Below, piece by piece: positions 43,858 through 50,659 of a stretch of DNA of 64,000 bases. Position 1 is the stretch's first letter. Each line of letters opens with the position of its first letter. The DNA comes from Spirosoma sp. 48-14 (GTDB taxonomy: Bacteria; Bacteroidota; Bacteroidia; Cytophagales; Spirosomataceae), in assembly GCF_001898575.1 (NCBI RefSeq), contig NZ_MKUD01000045.1:265382-329381 (forward strand), in the 5' to 3' direction. The notes beneath the pieces were generated by a model. It was not told where the DNA came from and searched no databases. It saw nothing but the letters and a program-made list of their open reading frames with translations. A program made the translations under genes and the position numbers.

Positions 43858-45006
43858 ATGAAACGTGTTCTCTTTTTGTTAGCTGGATCGCTTTTTTTTA
43901 GTAGTATGACGCCTGGATTCTCCACCAACACAACAACTGAGCCTCCCAAAGCCGGTATTGAAAAAACACGCTTCGGTACGTTTCCCGACGGGCGCGAAGC
44001 TGATCTGTTTACGCTTCGGAATGCTACTGGCATGACCGTCAAAATTACCAATTATGGCGGCTATATCGTGTCGATTGCCACGCCTGATAAATCGGGAAAA
44101 CTGGACGACATAACATTGGGGGTTCCTACTTTCGATGATTACATAAAAGGAACACCCAGCTTAGGGCCGATTATTGGCCGGTATGGTAATCGGATTGCCA
44201 ACGGAAAATTTACCCTGGATGGCCAGGAGTATACATTAGCCCAGAACAACAATGGCAACCACATTCATGGTGGGCCTACTGGTTTTGATAAGCGGCTCTG
44301 GAAAGCGACGCCTAAGGATGGGGCCGAACCTGCCGTTGTGCTGGAATACACCGCAAAGGATGGCGAAGAAGGGTATCCAGGGAATCTGGCGGTTACGGTA
44401 ACTTACACGTTACAAAAAGATAACGGTCTTCGGATCGACTACAAAGCGACAACCGATAAACCCACGGTGTTTAACCCAACGAATCACGCGTATTTCAACC
44501 TGAGCGGTATGAAACATGATGTGATGAATCATGTGCTGATGGTAGCCGCCAACAACGTGCTGGCAACCGATCCTAAACAGATTCCGACGGGAGAGATAGT
44601 ACCCGTTGCCGGTACGCCGTTCGACTTTACAAAGCCAACCCCCATCGGCGAACGCATCAACGATACCACCAATATTCAGATCAAATACGGCAAAGGATAT
44701 GACCATTGCTGGGTATTCACCGATCAGTCAAAAAAACTAAAGCTGGGCGCTACGTTATATGACCCTACTACCGGGCGTTTTATGGAAACGTTTACGACTG
44801 AACCGGCAGTACAGGTGTATACGGCTAACAACCTGAACGGCAAACTGCAAAACAAAGATGGAGTGCCACTGAGCCGTCGGTTTGGGGTATGTCTGGAAAC
44901 CCAGCACTTCCCCGATTCGCCTAACCATTCGAATTTCCCCAGTACCGTTCTGCGGCCTGGCCAGACGTTTTCCAGTACAACCGTGTATCGCTTCTCGGTA
45001 AAATGA
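43858..45006 (+). CDS. galM: secreted aldose 1-epimerase (galactose mutarotase)
   Basis: 382 aa. It interconverts the alpha and beta anomers of aldoses. A signal peptide (FLLAGSLFFSSMTPGFS) places it outside the cytoplasm, as is common in Bacteroidota. Active-site elements: the substrate Arg/Asn region GPIIGRYGNRIANGKF, His in NNGNHIHGGP and NPTNHAYFNLSG, and the catalytic Glu in GVCLETQHFPDSPNHSNFP. Length is usual for the exported form. It is monocistronic and followed by a hairpin. It could serve the sugars released by the nearby glycosidases. Confidence 0.93.
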   Translation: MKRVLFLLAGSLFFSSMTPGFSTNTTTEPPKAGIEKTRFGTFPDGREADLFTLRNATGMTVKITNYGGYIVSIATPDKSGKLDDITLGVPTFDDYIKGTPSLGPIIGRYGNRIANGKFTLDGQEYTLAQNNNGNHIHGGPTGFDKRLWKATPKDGAEPAVVLEYTAKDGEEGYPGNLAVTVTYTLQKDNGLRIDYKATTDKPTVFNPTNHAYFNLSGMKHDVMNHVLMVAANNVLATDPKQIPTGEIVPVAGTPFDFTKPTPIGERINDTTNIQIKYGKGYDHCWVFTDQSKKLKLGATLYDPTTGRFMETFTTEPAVQVYTANNLNGKLQNKDGVPLSRRFGVCLETQHFPDSPNHSNFPSTVLRPGQTFSSTTVYRFSVK

Positions 45007-45023
45007 CCACAAGCATCAAGCTA

Positions 45024-45179
45024 TTCCCTTTTCTAAAACTTCCTATTTGAAGCTTTTTTGGTTCGTGGTGGCAGGCTCTTACAACCTGCCACCACGAACA
45101 GAACCTGCCCTCACCCTACCTGAGCAAAACGCTGTAAGTTGATTAACGCAAACAACTTTTTAGGTTTTAGAAAAGGGAA
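45024..45179. repeat. nested inverted repeats (16-bp outer, 15-bp inner)
   Basis: The outer arms TTCCCTTTTCTAAAAC (45024-45039) and GTTTTAGAAAAGGGAA (45164-45179) are perfect complements 124 bp apart. Inside, GTTCGTGGTGGCAGG (45061-45075) and CCTGCCACCACGAAC (45085-45099) form a strong hairpin. The unit fills the gap between the convergent galM and mtgA genes. The inner hairpin can end galM; the outer arms look like the ends of a small non-autonomous element. Confidence 0.8.
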
Positions 45180-45192
45180 CAGGCTGAGATAA

Positions 45193-46053
45193 TCACAAAT
45201 TCCGAATATACTTCTGCCCACCCAAGTAGCGCATCTGACGGGCAATCTGACGGGTTCTTCGCTGAACGTAATTAGAGGGGTGAGCAATCGAAAACTTACG
45301 CGGATTGGGCAATACGGCCGCTATCCGGGCGGCTTCATCACGCGAAAGAGATGCCGCTGCATGATGGTAAAAGCGTTCTGATGCGGCCTCAACGCCAAAC
45401 GTCATGGGTCCGGTTTCAGCCACATTCAGGTACACTTCCAGAATCCGCTTTTTACCCCAGATTAGCTCAATCAGTACTGTAAAGTAGACTTCAAGCCCTT
45501 TTCGAATGTAGCTGCGCCCGTTCCAGAGAAATACATTTTTGGCGACCTGCTGCGAAATGGTACTGGCTCCCCGTGGGCGTTTGCGGGTTTTGTTTTCTTT
45601 AATTGCATCCTGGATTTCATCGAAATCAAAGCCCCAATGAGTCGGAAACGCCTGATCTTCCGACGATACAACCGCCAATGCCGCTTCCTTGCTGATTTCG
45701 TCGTAGGAACGCCATTTTTTGTAAATATGACTGCTATGGGTGGTACTATCGCCCTCCATCCAGCGCGAAACCATCAGAGGGGTTACCACAACCGGAACGT
45801 ATTTCAAGGAAATAACATAACCCAGCGAACCAAAGAAAATCCATAGGAACGCTTTCAGGCAAAACCAGTACGCACGTTCCAGAAAAGGTCGTTCGCGGAT
45901 AAATTGACGGGTTTGCCCCCAACGCGACGAATCCTGCTGATTCGACCGACGGGAACGGCGGGTTTCCGGTTGTGGACTAGGTTGATTGACTTTAGGTCGT
46001 GGTATTCGGGGACCACTATCACGGAATCTATTGACAGGTTGCTGAGGATTCAT
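45193..46053 (-). CDS. mtgA: monofunctional biosynthetic peptidoglycan transglycosylase
   Basis: 286 aa from Met 46053 (MNPQQPVNRFRDSGPR); the track start adds 24 residues. GT51 enzyme that polymerises lipid II into glycan strands at the inner membrane. A Pro/Arg-rich cytoplasmic stretch and one membrane helix (FLWIFFGSLGYVISLKYVPV) precede the catalytic domain. Motifs: VVSSEDQAFPTHWGFD with the catalytic Glu, RPRGASTISQQVAKNVFL, and KKRILEVYLNVAETG with the second Glu. No transpeptidase domain, hence MtgA rather than a class A PBP. Confidence 0.92.
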   Translation of the reverse strand: MNPQQPVNRFRDSGPRIPRPKVNQPSPQPETRRSRRSNQQDSSRWGQTRQFIRERPFLERAYWFCLKAFLWIFFGSLGYVISLKYVPVVVTPLMVSRWMEGDSTTHSSHIYKKWRSYDEISKEAALAVVSSEDQAFPTHWGFDFDEIQDAIKENKTRKRPRGASTISQQVAKNVFLWNGRSYIRKGLEVYFTVLIELIWGKKRILEVYLNVAETGPMTFGVEAASERFYHHAAASLSRDEAARIAAVLPNPRKFSIAHPSNYVQRRTRQIARQMRYLGGQKYIRNL

Positions 46054-46167
46054 AGGTGTAGGCGCATTCCGCGAAAATACTAGTAAGGCTGGTGGAAACC
46101 CGTTCTTTTTAGCGAATAAAACCAAAATCCCCGAAAAAGCGAGGCCCTACGGCACGACACACTCCCC

Positions 46168-47304
46168 TTACTCCACAAATAAAGTTGCAGCAACCCGATC
46201 GGCAAACAACTTGCCCGCCTGGGTCAGACGCAGCCAATCGCCCTCGCGGATAAGCCAGCCCGATGCGTACATGGCCGACAACTCATCAGCCTGTTGACAG
46301 GTAAAATCCATTCCCAGCAATTTGTTCAATTCAGTTAGTGAGCAGCCCCACTGAGTCCGTAATCCAGTCAGCAGATAGTCGTTTACCTGATCAGCAATGG
46401 TTAGTTCTTCACGTTCAGCAGGGATTTGCCCCTGCTGAATGACAGCGATATAACGTGCATTGTTGGCAATATTGTATTGCCTCGAAAAACCATTGTAGGA
46501 ATGGGCACTAGGACCTACGCCCAGATAGGGCTTACGTTGCCAATAGGCGGTATTATGCCGGGCATATTGAACGACACCTTCCTGATCGGCACGGGCAAAA
46601 TTCGAGATTTCGTAATGTTCGTATCCGGTCTGAATCAATGCCTGAGTCAACTCCTCAAACTGATCGGCAGCCAACGCTTCATCGGCCGGGGGTAGTTTTC
46701 CTTTCTGTTGCCAGCGCCCAAAAGCAGTGTCGGGTTCAATGGTCAGGGCATAAGCCGAGAGATGTGGTATGTTCAAGGCCAGCATCTTTTCCATATCCTG
46801 TTTCCAGCACGATTCATGGCGGTTCGGTATCCCATAAATCAAATCAACACTCAGGTTTTCAAACCCCACTTCTCGGGCCAGTCCAACGCAATTTTCAGCT
46901 TCCGTTGCCGAATGAGCGCGGTTCATCCAGCGAAGTGTTGCCTCGTCAAATGTCTGAATGCCAATACTCAACCGATTTACGTATCGACGGAGCATCGCTA
47001 ATTTTTCGCGACTCAGATCATCCGGATTAGCCTCTAGCGTTATTTCCGCGTTGGGTGCTATGACAAACTGATTGTTGATCGTCTCAAAAAGCTGAGCCAG
47101 TTCATTCTCCGTCAGGATTGAGGGCGTTCCACCACCCAAATAAACCGTTTCCAGAACCGAGGTTGGCAAATACGCTTTCTGAAGGCGGATTTCAGTGCAA
47201 ATGGCCTCAACCAAAGCTGGTTTCAGGCGCATGCTCGTACTAAAATGGAAGTCGCAGTAGTGGCAGGCCTGCTTACAAAACGGTATGTGCAAATAAAGGT
47301 GCAT
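46168..47304 (-). CDS. hemW: radical SAM heme chaperone HemW
   Basis: 378 aa from Met 47304 (MHLYLHIPFCKQACHYCDFH). The CxxxCxxC cluster motif (Cys 10, 14, 17) binds the 4Fe-4S cluster; the following Phe after YCD is typical of HemN/HemW proteins. GGGTPSIL binds SAM, and VDLIYGIPNRHESCWKQDME and HLSAYALTIEPDT are family blocks. The C-terminal HemN domain carries YEISNFARADQEGVVQY. HemW proteins bind heme and help insert it into respiratory enzymes; the extra Cys typical of true coproporphyrinogen III dehydrogenase N-termini is absent. Confidence 0.92.
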   Translation of the reverse strand: MHLYLHIPFCKQACHYCDFHFSTSMRLKPALVEAICTEIRLQKAYLPTSVLETVYLGGGTPSILTENELAQLFETINNQFVIAPNAEITLEANPDDLSREKLAMLRRYVNRLSIGIQTFDEATLRWMNRAHSATEAENCVGLAREVGFENLSVDLIYGIPNRHESCWKQDMEKMLALNIPHLSAYALTIEPDTAFGRWQQKGKLPPADEALAADQFEELTQALIQTGYEHYEISNFARADQEGVVQYARHNTAYWQRKPYLGVGPSAHSYNGFSRQYNIANNARYIAVIQQGQIPAEREELTIADQVNDYLLTGLRTQWGCSLTELNKLLGMDFTCQQADELSAMYASGWLIREGDWLRLTQAGKLFADRVAATLFVE

Positions 47305-47388
47305 CGCTCTTAGAGACAACAAAACGGGGAGTTGGGTTCAAAAGAGAGAGGAAGAGGGCAATCAGAAACGACAACTTCGCTTCTCCTT

Positions 47389-47841
47389 TTATAACTTTTT
47401 CTCCAGCACAATCGCCAGTCCACGCTTTCCCTGCGTGACGCCAATGATGTCGAAGCCAACGTGTATGTTCAGGCTAAGCATGGAACGCCACTGATTGTAA
47501 GTCTGCGTTCGGATGGTATGGTACTTCTGGGTTCGGCACCACTCGTGTTGCCGGCGCATCAGTTCTGACGCAATACCGTGCCCTCTGAAATCGAGATGAA
47601 CCCCACCGAGCCAGCTATAGTAGTGACCCTTCTTCCGTTCATAGCCCAGTTTACACCCAACAACCCGACCATCAGCCAGGGCTAGTTGCATTTGCAACCC
47701 TGTTCGGGATTGCTGATACGTCAGTTCAGCGAGTAGTTTGGAGCGGGATCGATTGGAAAAAACAACGGTAAGCAGATCGATCAGTGACGACAGGAGAGGT
47801 TCCTGGGGAAGCTCAGAAACGGATGTATACTGTATGTCCAT
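47389..47841 (-). CDS. GNAT N-acetyltransferase
   Basis: 150 aa. Acetyl-CoA-dependent transferase with motif A in YYSWLGGVHLDFRGHGIASE (pyrophosphate loop RGHGIA) and motif B near LNIHVGFDIIGV. The acceptor is unknown. It starts 45 bp downstream of a 51-aa Cys/Lys-rich gene and probably shares its promoter at 48065-48095. Confidence 0.85.
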   Translation of the reverse strand: MDIQYTSVSELPQEPLLSSLIDLLTVVFSNRSRSKLLAELTYQQSRTGLQMQLALADGRVVGCKLGYERKKGHYYSWLGGVHLDFRGHGIASELMRRQHEWCRTQKYHTIRTQTYNQWRSMLSLNIHVGFDIIGVTQGKRGLAIVLEKKL

Positions 47842-47886
47842 CCGGCGAAGATGGACAAAAGACCCTATCGGGCAAAATCGGCCGGA

Positions 47887-48042
47887 TCAGTCCGGGCACT
47901 TTTTACAGCGTTTGCCCTTCTTATATTTCTTGCAGCATTTCTTCAACACACACTCATAGCCCACAAAAGGGTTGGTCTGAATCAGTGTTTTAGCATCGTT
48001 CGAAGCAAGGGTATAATCAGTAGCCAGCAAATCCGTACTCAT
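47887..48042 (-). CDS. 51-aa Cys/Lys-rich small protein (new)
   Basis: This gene is too short for the ORF track. From ATG 48042 it encodes MSTDLLATDYTLASNDAKTL, then NPFVGYECVLKKCCKKYKKG and KRCKKCPD. Five Cys lie in the last 21 residues (C, CC, C..C) among nine or more Lys/Arg. This could bind zinc, iron-sulfur or nucleic acid, but I recognise no family. Support for a real gene: a near-consensus promoter (TTTG-19-TACCTTTG) starts 23 bp upstream, codons look like the genome's, and a GNAT gene follows 45 bp later on the same strand. The function may be joined to the GNAT enzyme. Confidence 0.68.
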   Translation of the reverse strand: MSTDLLATDYTLASNDAKTLIQTNPFVGYECVLKKCCKKYKKGKRCKKCPD

Positions 48043-48064
48043 GAATCATTGTTGTTTTCTGCCA

Positions 48065-48095
48065 CAAAGGTAAGCTTGTTTAGATTTATTACAAA
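48065..48095 (-). promoter_or_regulatory. promoter of the small Cys-rich gene and GNAT operon
   Basis: On the minus strand TTTG (48095-48092), a 19-nt spacer and TACCTTTG (48072-48065) match the Bacteroidota consensus. The ATG of the 51-aa gene follows 22 nt after the -7 box. Confidence 0.7.
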
Positions 48096-48190
48096 TTAAA
48101 ATAATTGATTTCTTTTAAAAGCAATAGCCCGAAGGCGTTGGTGCTTTCGGGCTATGGATTCGTAATTAATGAATTGAAGAGCAGACTATT

Positions 48191-49006
48191 TTAGTGATGA
48201 ATTTCTCCAGTCATATACAACTGTACCTGTCCGGAAATATCGACCCGAACGGGGTTCGTACCATCATCATTGAGTTTACACCGAATGTAGCCCCCTCGCT
48301 TTGACAACTGACGGGCCGATAGCTCCGTTTTCCCTAATCGCTCGGCCCAGTACGGCATAAGCGTCGTATAGGCAGATCCCGTTACCGGATCTTCGTCGAT
48401 ACCTGCCTGTGGACCAAAAAAGCGGGCTACAAAATCAATCCCAGAATCCTCATTGGCGGGTGCGGTCACAATGACTCCCCGCGCGGGTACGGTATTCATT
48501 TCCCGAAAATCAGGTTCCAGCGCTTCGATCTGCTCCTGCGTTTTGTATACCAGCATGTAATCAGTTTTGCCTTTGTAAATTTCCAGCGGTCTTTCCTTTA
48601 CACTACTGATCAAGGCAGGCGGTTGGAGGTTAGCTTTGTGAACCACATCGGCCGGGAAATCGAGCGTTAACCAGCCATCCTCGCTCCGGCACACTTTCAG
48701 CATACCCGATCGGGACGTAAAAAATACCTGATCACCTAGTCCGGTATTTTCCAGGAAAAATAACACATACCCCGTAGCAAGGGTAGCATGCCCGCACAGG
48801 TCGACTTCGATAGTGGGCGTGAACCAGCGAATATGATACGTGTCTTTCTGATCGGTTTTTACATAAAATGCGGTTTCTGCCAGGTTATTTTCCGTCGCGA
48901 TTTGCTGTAGTCGTTCGTCAGGAAGCCAATCGGTCAACGGTATAACAGCCGCTGGATTACCGGCAAACAATTGATCGGTAAACGCGTCAAGTTGATAAAT
49001 ACGCAT
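48191..49006 (-). CDS. PhzF-family isomerase/epimerase-like protein
   Basis: 271 aa. Two-domain diaminopimelate-epimerase fold of the PhzF family. Hallmarks: YQLDAFTDQLFAGNPAAVIP with the conserved opening, ATENNLAETAFYVK containing the catalytic Glu, FTPTIEVDLCGHATLATGYV, and DEDPVTGSAYTTLMPYWAER. Characterised members catalyse isomerisation, but most chromosomal PhzF proteins have no known substrate. It is cytoplasmic. It lies 35 bp after the HAD phosphatase gene on the same strand and may be co-transcribed with it. Confidence 0.9.
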   Translation of the reverse strand: MRIYQLDAFTDQLFAGNPAAVIPLTDWLPDERLQQIATENNLAETAFYVKTDQKDTYHIRWFTPTIEVDLCGHATLATGYVLFFLENTGLGDQVFFTSRSGMLKVCRSEDGWLTLDFPADVVHKANLQPPALISSVKERPLEIYKGKTDYMLVYKTQEQIEALEPDFREMNTVPARGVIVTAPANEDSGIDFVARFFGPQAGIDEDPVTGSAYTTLMPYWAERLGKTELSARQLSKRGGYIRCKLNDDGTNPVRVDISGQVQLYMTGEIHH

Positions 49007-49041
49007 GAGGGTTTAGGGATGTGCCAGGCACTATTAACACG

Positions 49042-49731
49042 TTAGGAATAGTTTTCTGTGGTTTGTAGGGTATCAAATAGGGTTGCCGAAAATTCCGTCA
49101 GTGAAGGTAGAATTACATCGGCTATTGCAAATTTAGGGTCGTTCAACTCAAAGGCTCCGGGCACTGCTATCGTTCGCATTCCTGCACTATGAGCCGATTT
49201 CAGCCCATTGCCTGAATCTTCAAAAGCCAGACAGTCGGCGGGTAATACCCCCAGCTTTCGGGCCGTTCCCAAATATACATCAGGAGCCGGTTTATTACGC
49301 GCTTCCAGCGTAGCCGAATGCCAGAGTGTGAGCGATTGGCGGATACCTAGTCGGTCGACAACCACTTCAATCAGACTCATGGGCGATGCTGAAGCAATGG
49401 CCGTTGGTATGCCCTGATGAGCGAAAAAATTCAGCGTTTCAACAGCCCCCGGCATTGGCTCAGCCATGTGCGCAATTCGCTCATGAACCCCTTCGGTAAT
49501 GGCGTCGGCCAGTTCCTGAAACCCTCGCCCTGGTGCTGCCGGATCAGCCCACGGACGGCGGGCAAACCAGTAATGTACCACATCCAGAATGGGCAATCCG
49601 GTCGTTTGTTTGCACTCTTCGTCGGTCAGGTATAGCCCAACCGTGGCAAATACCTCACGTTCCATAGCTCGCCAGTGGGGTTCCGAATCCACCAGAAGGC
49701 CATCCATATCAAATATTGCTGCCTGTATCAA
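49042..49731 (-). CDS. HAD hydrolase, hexitol phosphatase HxpB-like
   Basis: 229 aa. HAD phosphatase of the beta-phosphoglucomutase/HxpB group. Motif I FDMDGLLVDSEPHW holds both catalytic Asp (8 and 10), motif II is IASAS, and motif III/IV are NKPAPDVYLGTARKLG and AFEDSGNGLKSAHSAGMR. The helical cap between 20 and 85 fits sugar-phosphate substrates. HxpB dephosphorylates 2-deoxyglucose-6-P and hexitol phosphates in E. coli; the true substrate here is inferred. Followed by the PhzF gene at 35 bp. Confidence 0.86.
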   Translation of the reverse strand: MIQAAIFDMDGLLVDSEPHWRAMEREVFATVGLYLTDEECKQTTGLPILDVVHYWFARRPWADPAAPGRGFQELADAITEGVHERIAHMAEPMPGAVETLNFFAHQGIPTAIASASPMSLIEVVVDRLGIRQSLTLWHSATLEARNKPAPDVYLGTARKLGVLPADCLAFEDSGNGLKSAHSAGMRTIAVPGAFELNDPKFAIADVILPSLTEFSATLFDTLQTTENYS

Positions 49732-49844
49732 AATAGGTTGTAAGTCATTAAGTGGATGAATAATGTAAAATGAGCAATTAACAATTGAACATCAGTTAGG
49801 GAATCACATTATCCATTGTTCATCTTAAATTATCCATTATTCAT

Positions 49845-50132
49845 TTACACACTCGCCTGACGGAAGGGTTTTATATCGATAGTTTCCCAAACGCCCTGCA
49901 CAATATACGGGTCATTTTGCAAGTAATCATCCAGTCGGTCCTGCGATTCGAGATTTAGCAAAAGCATCGAACCAATCATTTTTCCGTCGGGATCGAGCAG
50001 GGCACCGCCCAAAATGAACTCTCCTTTTTCTTTCAGTTGACGAACGTACTCAAAATGAGCCGGACGGGCGGCCATCCGCCGATCCAGCGCGTCGGGGTCG
50101 GTATGGTCGTATGCGTGAACAACGTATTGCAT
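49845..50132 (-). CDS. YciI-family protein
   Basis: 95 aa with the ferredoxin-like alpha-beta fold of YciI proteins: VVHAYDHTDPDALDRRMAAR, then HFEYVRQLKEKGEFILGGAL and DDYLQNDPYIVQGVWETIDI. The His-Asp pair thought to be catalytic (His in PAHFEYV and Asp near DPDA) is present. Function of chromosomal YciI proteins is not established. Single gene. The gap to the phosphatase gene holds only AT-rich low-complexity sequence (AACAATTGAACA). Confidence 0.85.
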   Translation of the reverse strand: MQYVVHAYDHTDPDALDRRMAARPAHFEYVRQLKEKGEFILGGALLDPDGKMIGSMLLLNLESQDRLDDYLQNDPYIVQGVWETIDIKPFRQASV

Positions 50133-50167
50133 AAGTGTTATGAATGTATTGACCAGCTAGGACTGGA

Positions 50168-50254
50168 TTAAGCTAATGGGTTTGCTGTAAAATAAGCGAT
50201 CGTTAATTCATAGAAGGTCCGGGCATCATCTAACAGGAGTTTTGCTTCTTTCAT
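50168..50254 (-). pseudogene. truncated HEPN-position partner of the MNT gene (28 codons)
   Basis: An ATG overlaps the MNT stop (ATGA) and starts a 28-codon frame: MKEAKLLLDDARTFYELTIA YFTANPLA then TAA (two pieces). This is the position and the start of a HEPN toxin-type gene, whose N-terminal helix often reads like EAKLLLDDA. A complete HEPN protein has about 120-140 aa and an R-x4-6-H site; here the rest is missing. So the MNT/HEPN pair seems to have lost its partner. Recognition rests mainly on position and overlap. Confidence 0.5.
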
Positions 50255-50640
50255 ACCAATACTCCTTCTCTGCGAGCATTTTGATACACAGACCCAAACG
50301 ATTGTTGATACCGCTTAACGGAAGCGGGTAAAACCGATACTGCCTTACCATACCGAAGAATAAAATCCATCGTAATATCACTTAATCGGAATAGCTCGGC
50401 ATATGTATTTACGGTTTCGTCGTTCAGTAGTACCATCAGGTCAATGTCCGACTCCTCGTCGTAGTCGCCCCTGGCATACGAACCATACAACACCACATCA
50501 TGCAGACGGTCGCCGTACAGCGTCTGCAGCGAGGTTTTAAACTCCCTCACGATGGGTTCTATGACCGGATTAATGCGCGTTTTCACGCCGAAAAGTAAGC
50601 GATTCGCCCTTTTCTTCCTAATTTCAGGCTTTCCCTTCAT
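50251..50640 (-). CDS. MNT-type nucleotidyltransferase (antitoxin family)
   Basis: 129 aa. Minimal polymerase-beta nucleotidyltransferase with the catalytic signature VVLYGSYARGDYDEESDIDL (GS-x9-12-DxD). MntA-type proteins neutralise HEPN ribonucleases by AMPylation. The ATG at 50640 lies only 19 bp from the divergent S9 peptidase start; the first 19 residues are very basic and a GTG start at codon 19 would give a more usual N-terminus (near VKTRINPVIEPIVREF). Its partner gene downstream is truncated to 28 codons, so the antitoxin is probably an orphan. Confidence 0.83.
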   Translation of the reverse strand: MKGKPEIRKKRANRLLFGVKTRINPVIEPIVREFKTSLQTLYGDRLHDVVLYGSYARGDYDEESDIDLMVLLNDETVNTYAELFRLSDITMDFILRYGKAVSVLPASVKRYQQSFGSVYQNARREGVLV

Positions 50641-50659
50641 CTGCTTACGCTATTTTTTC

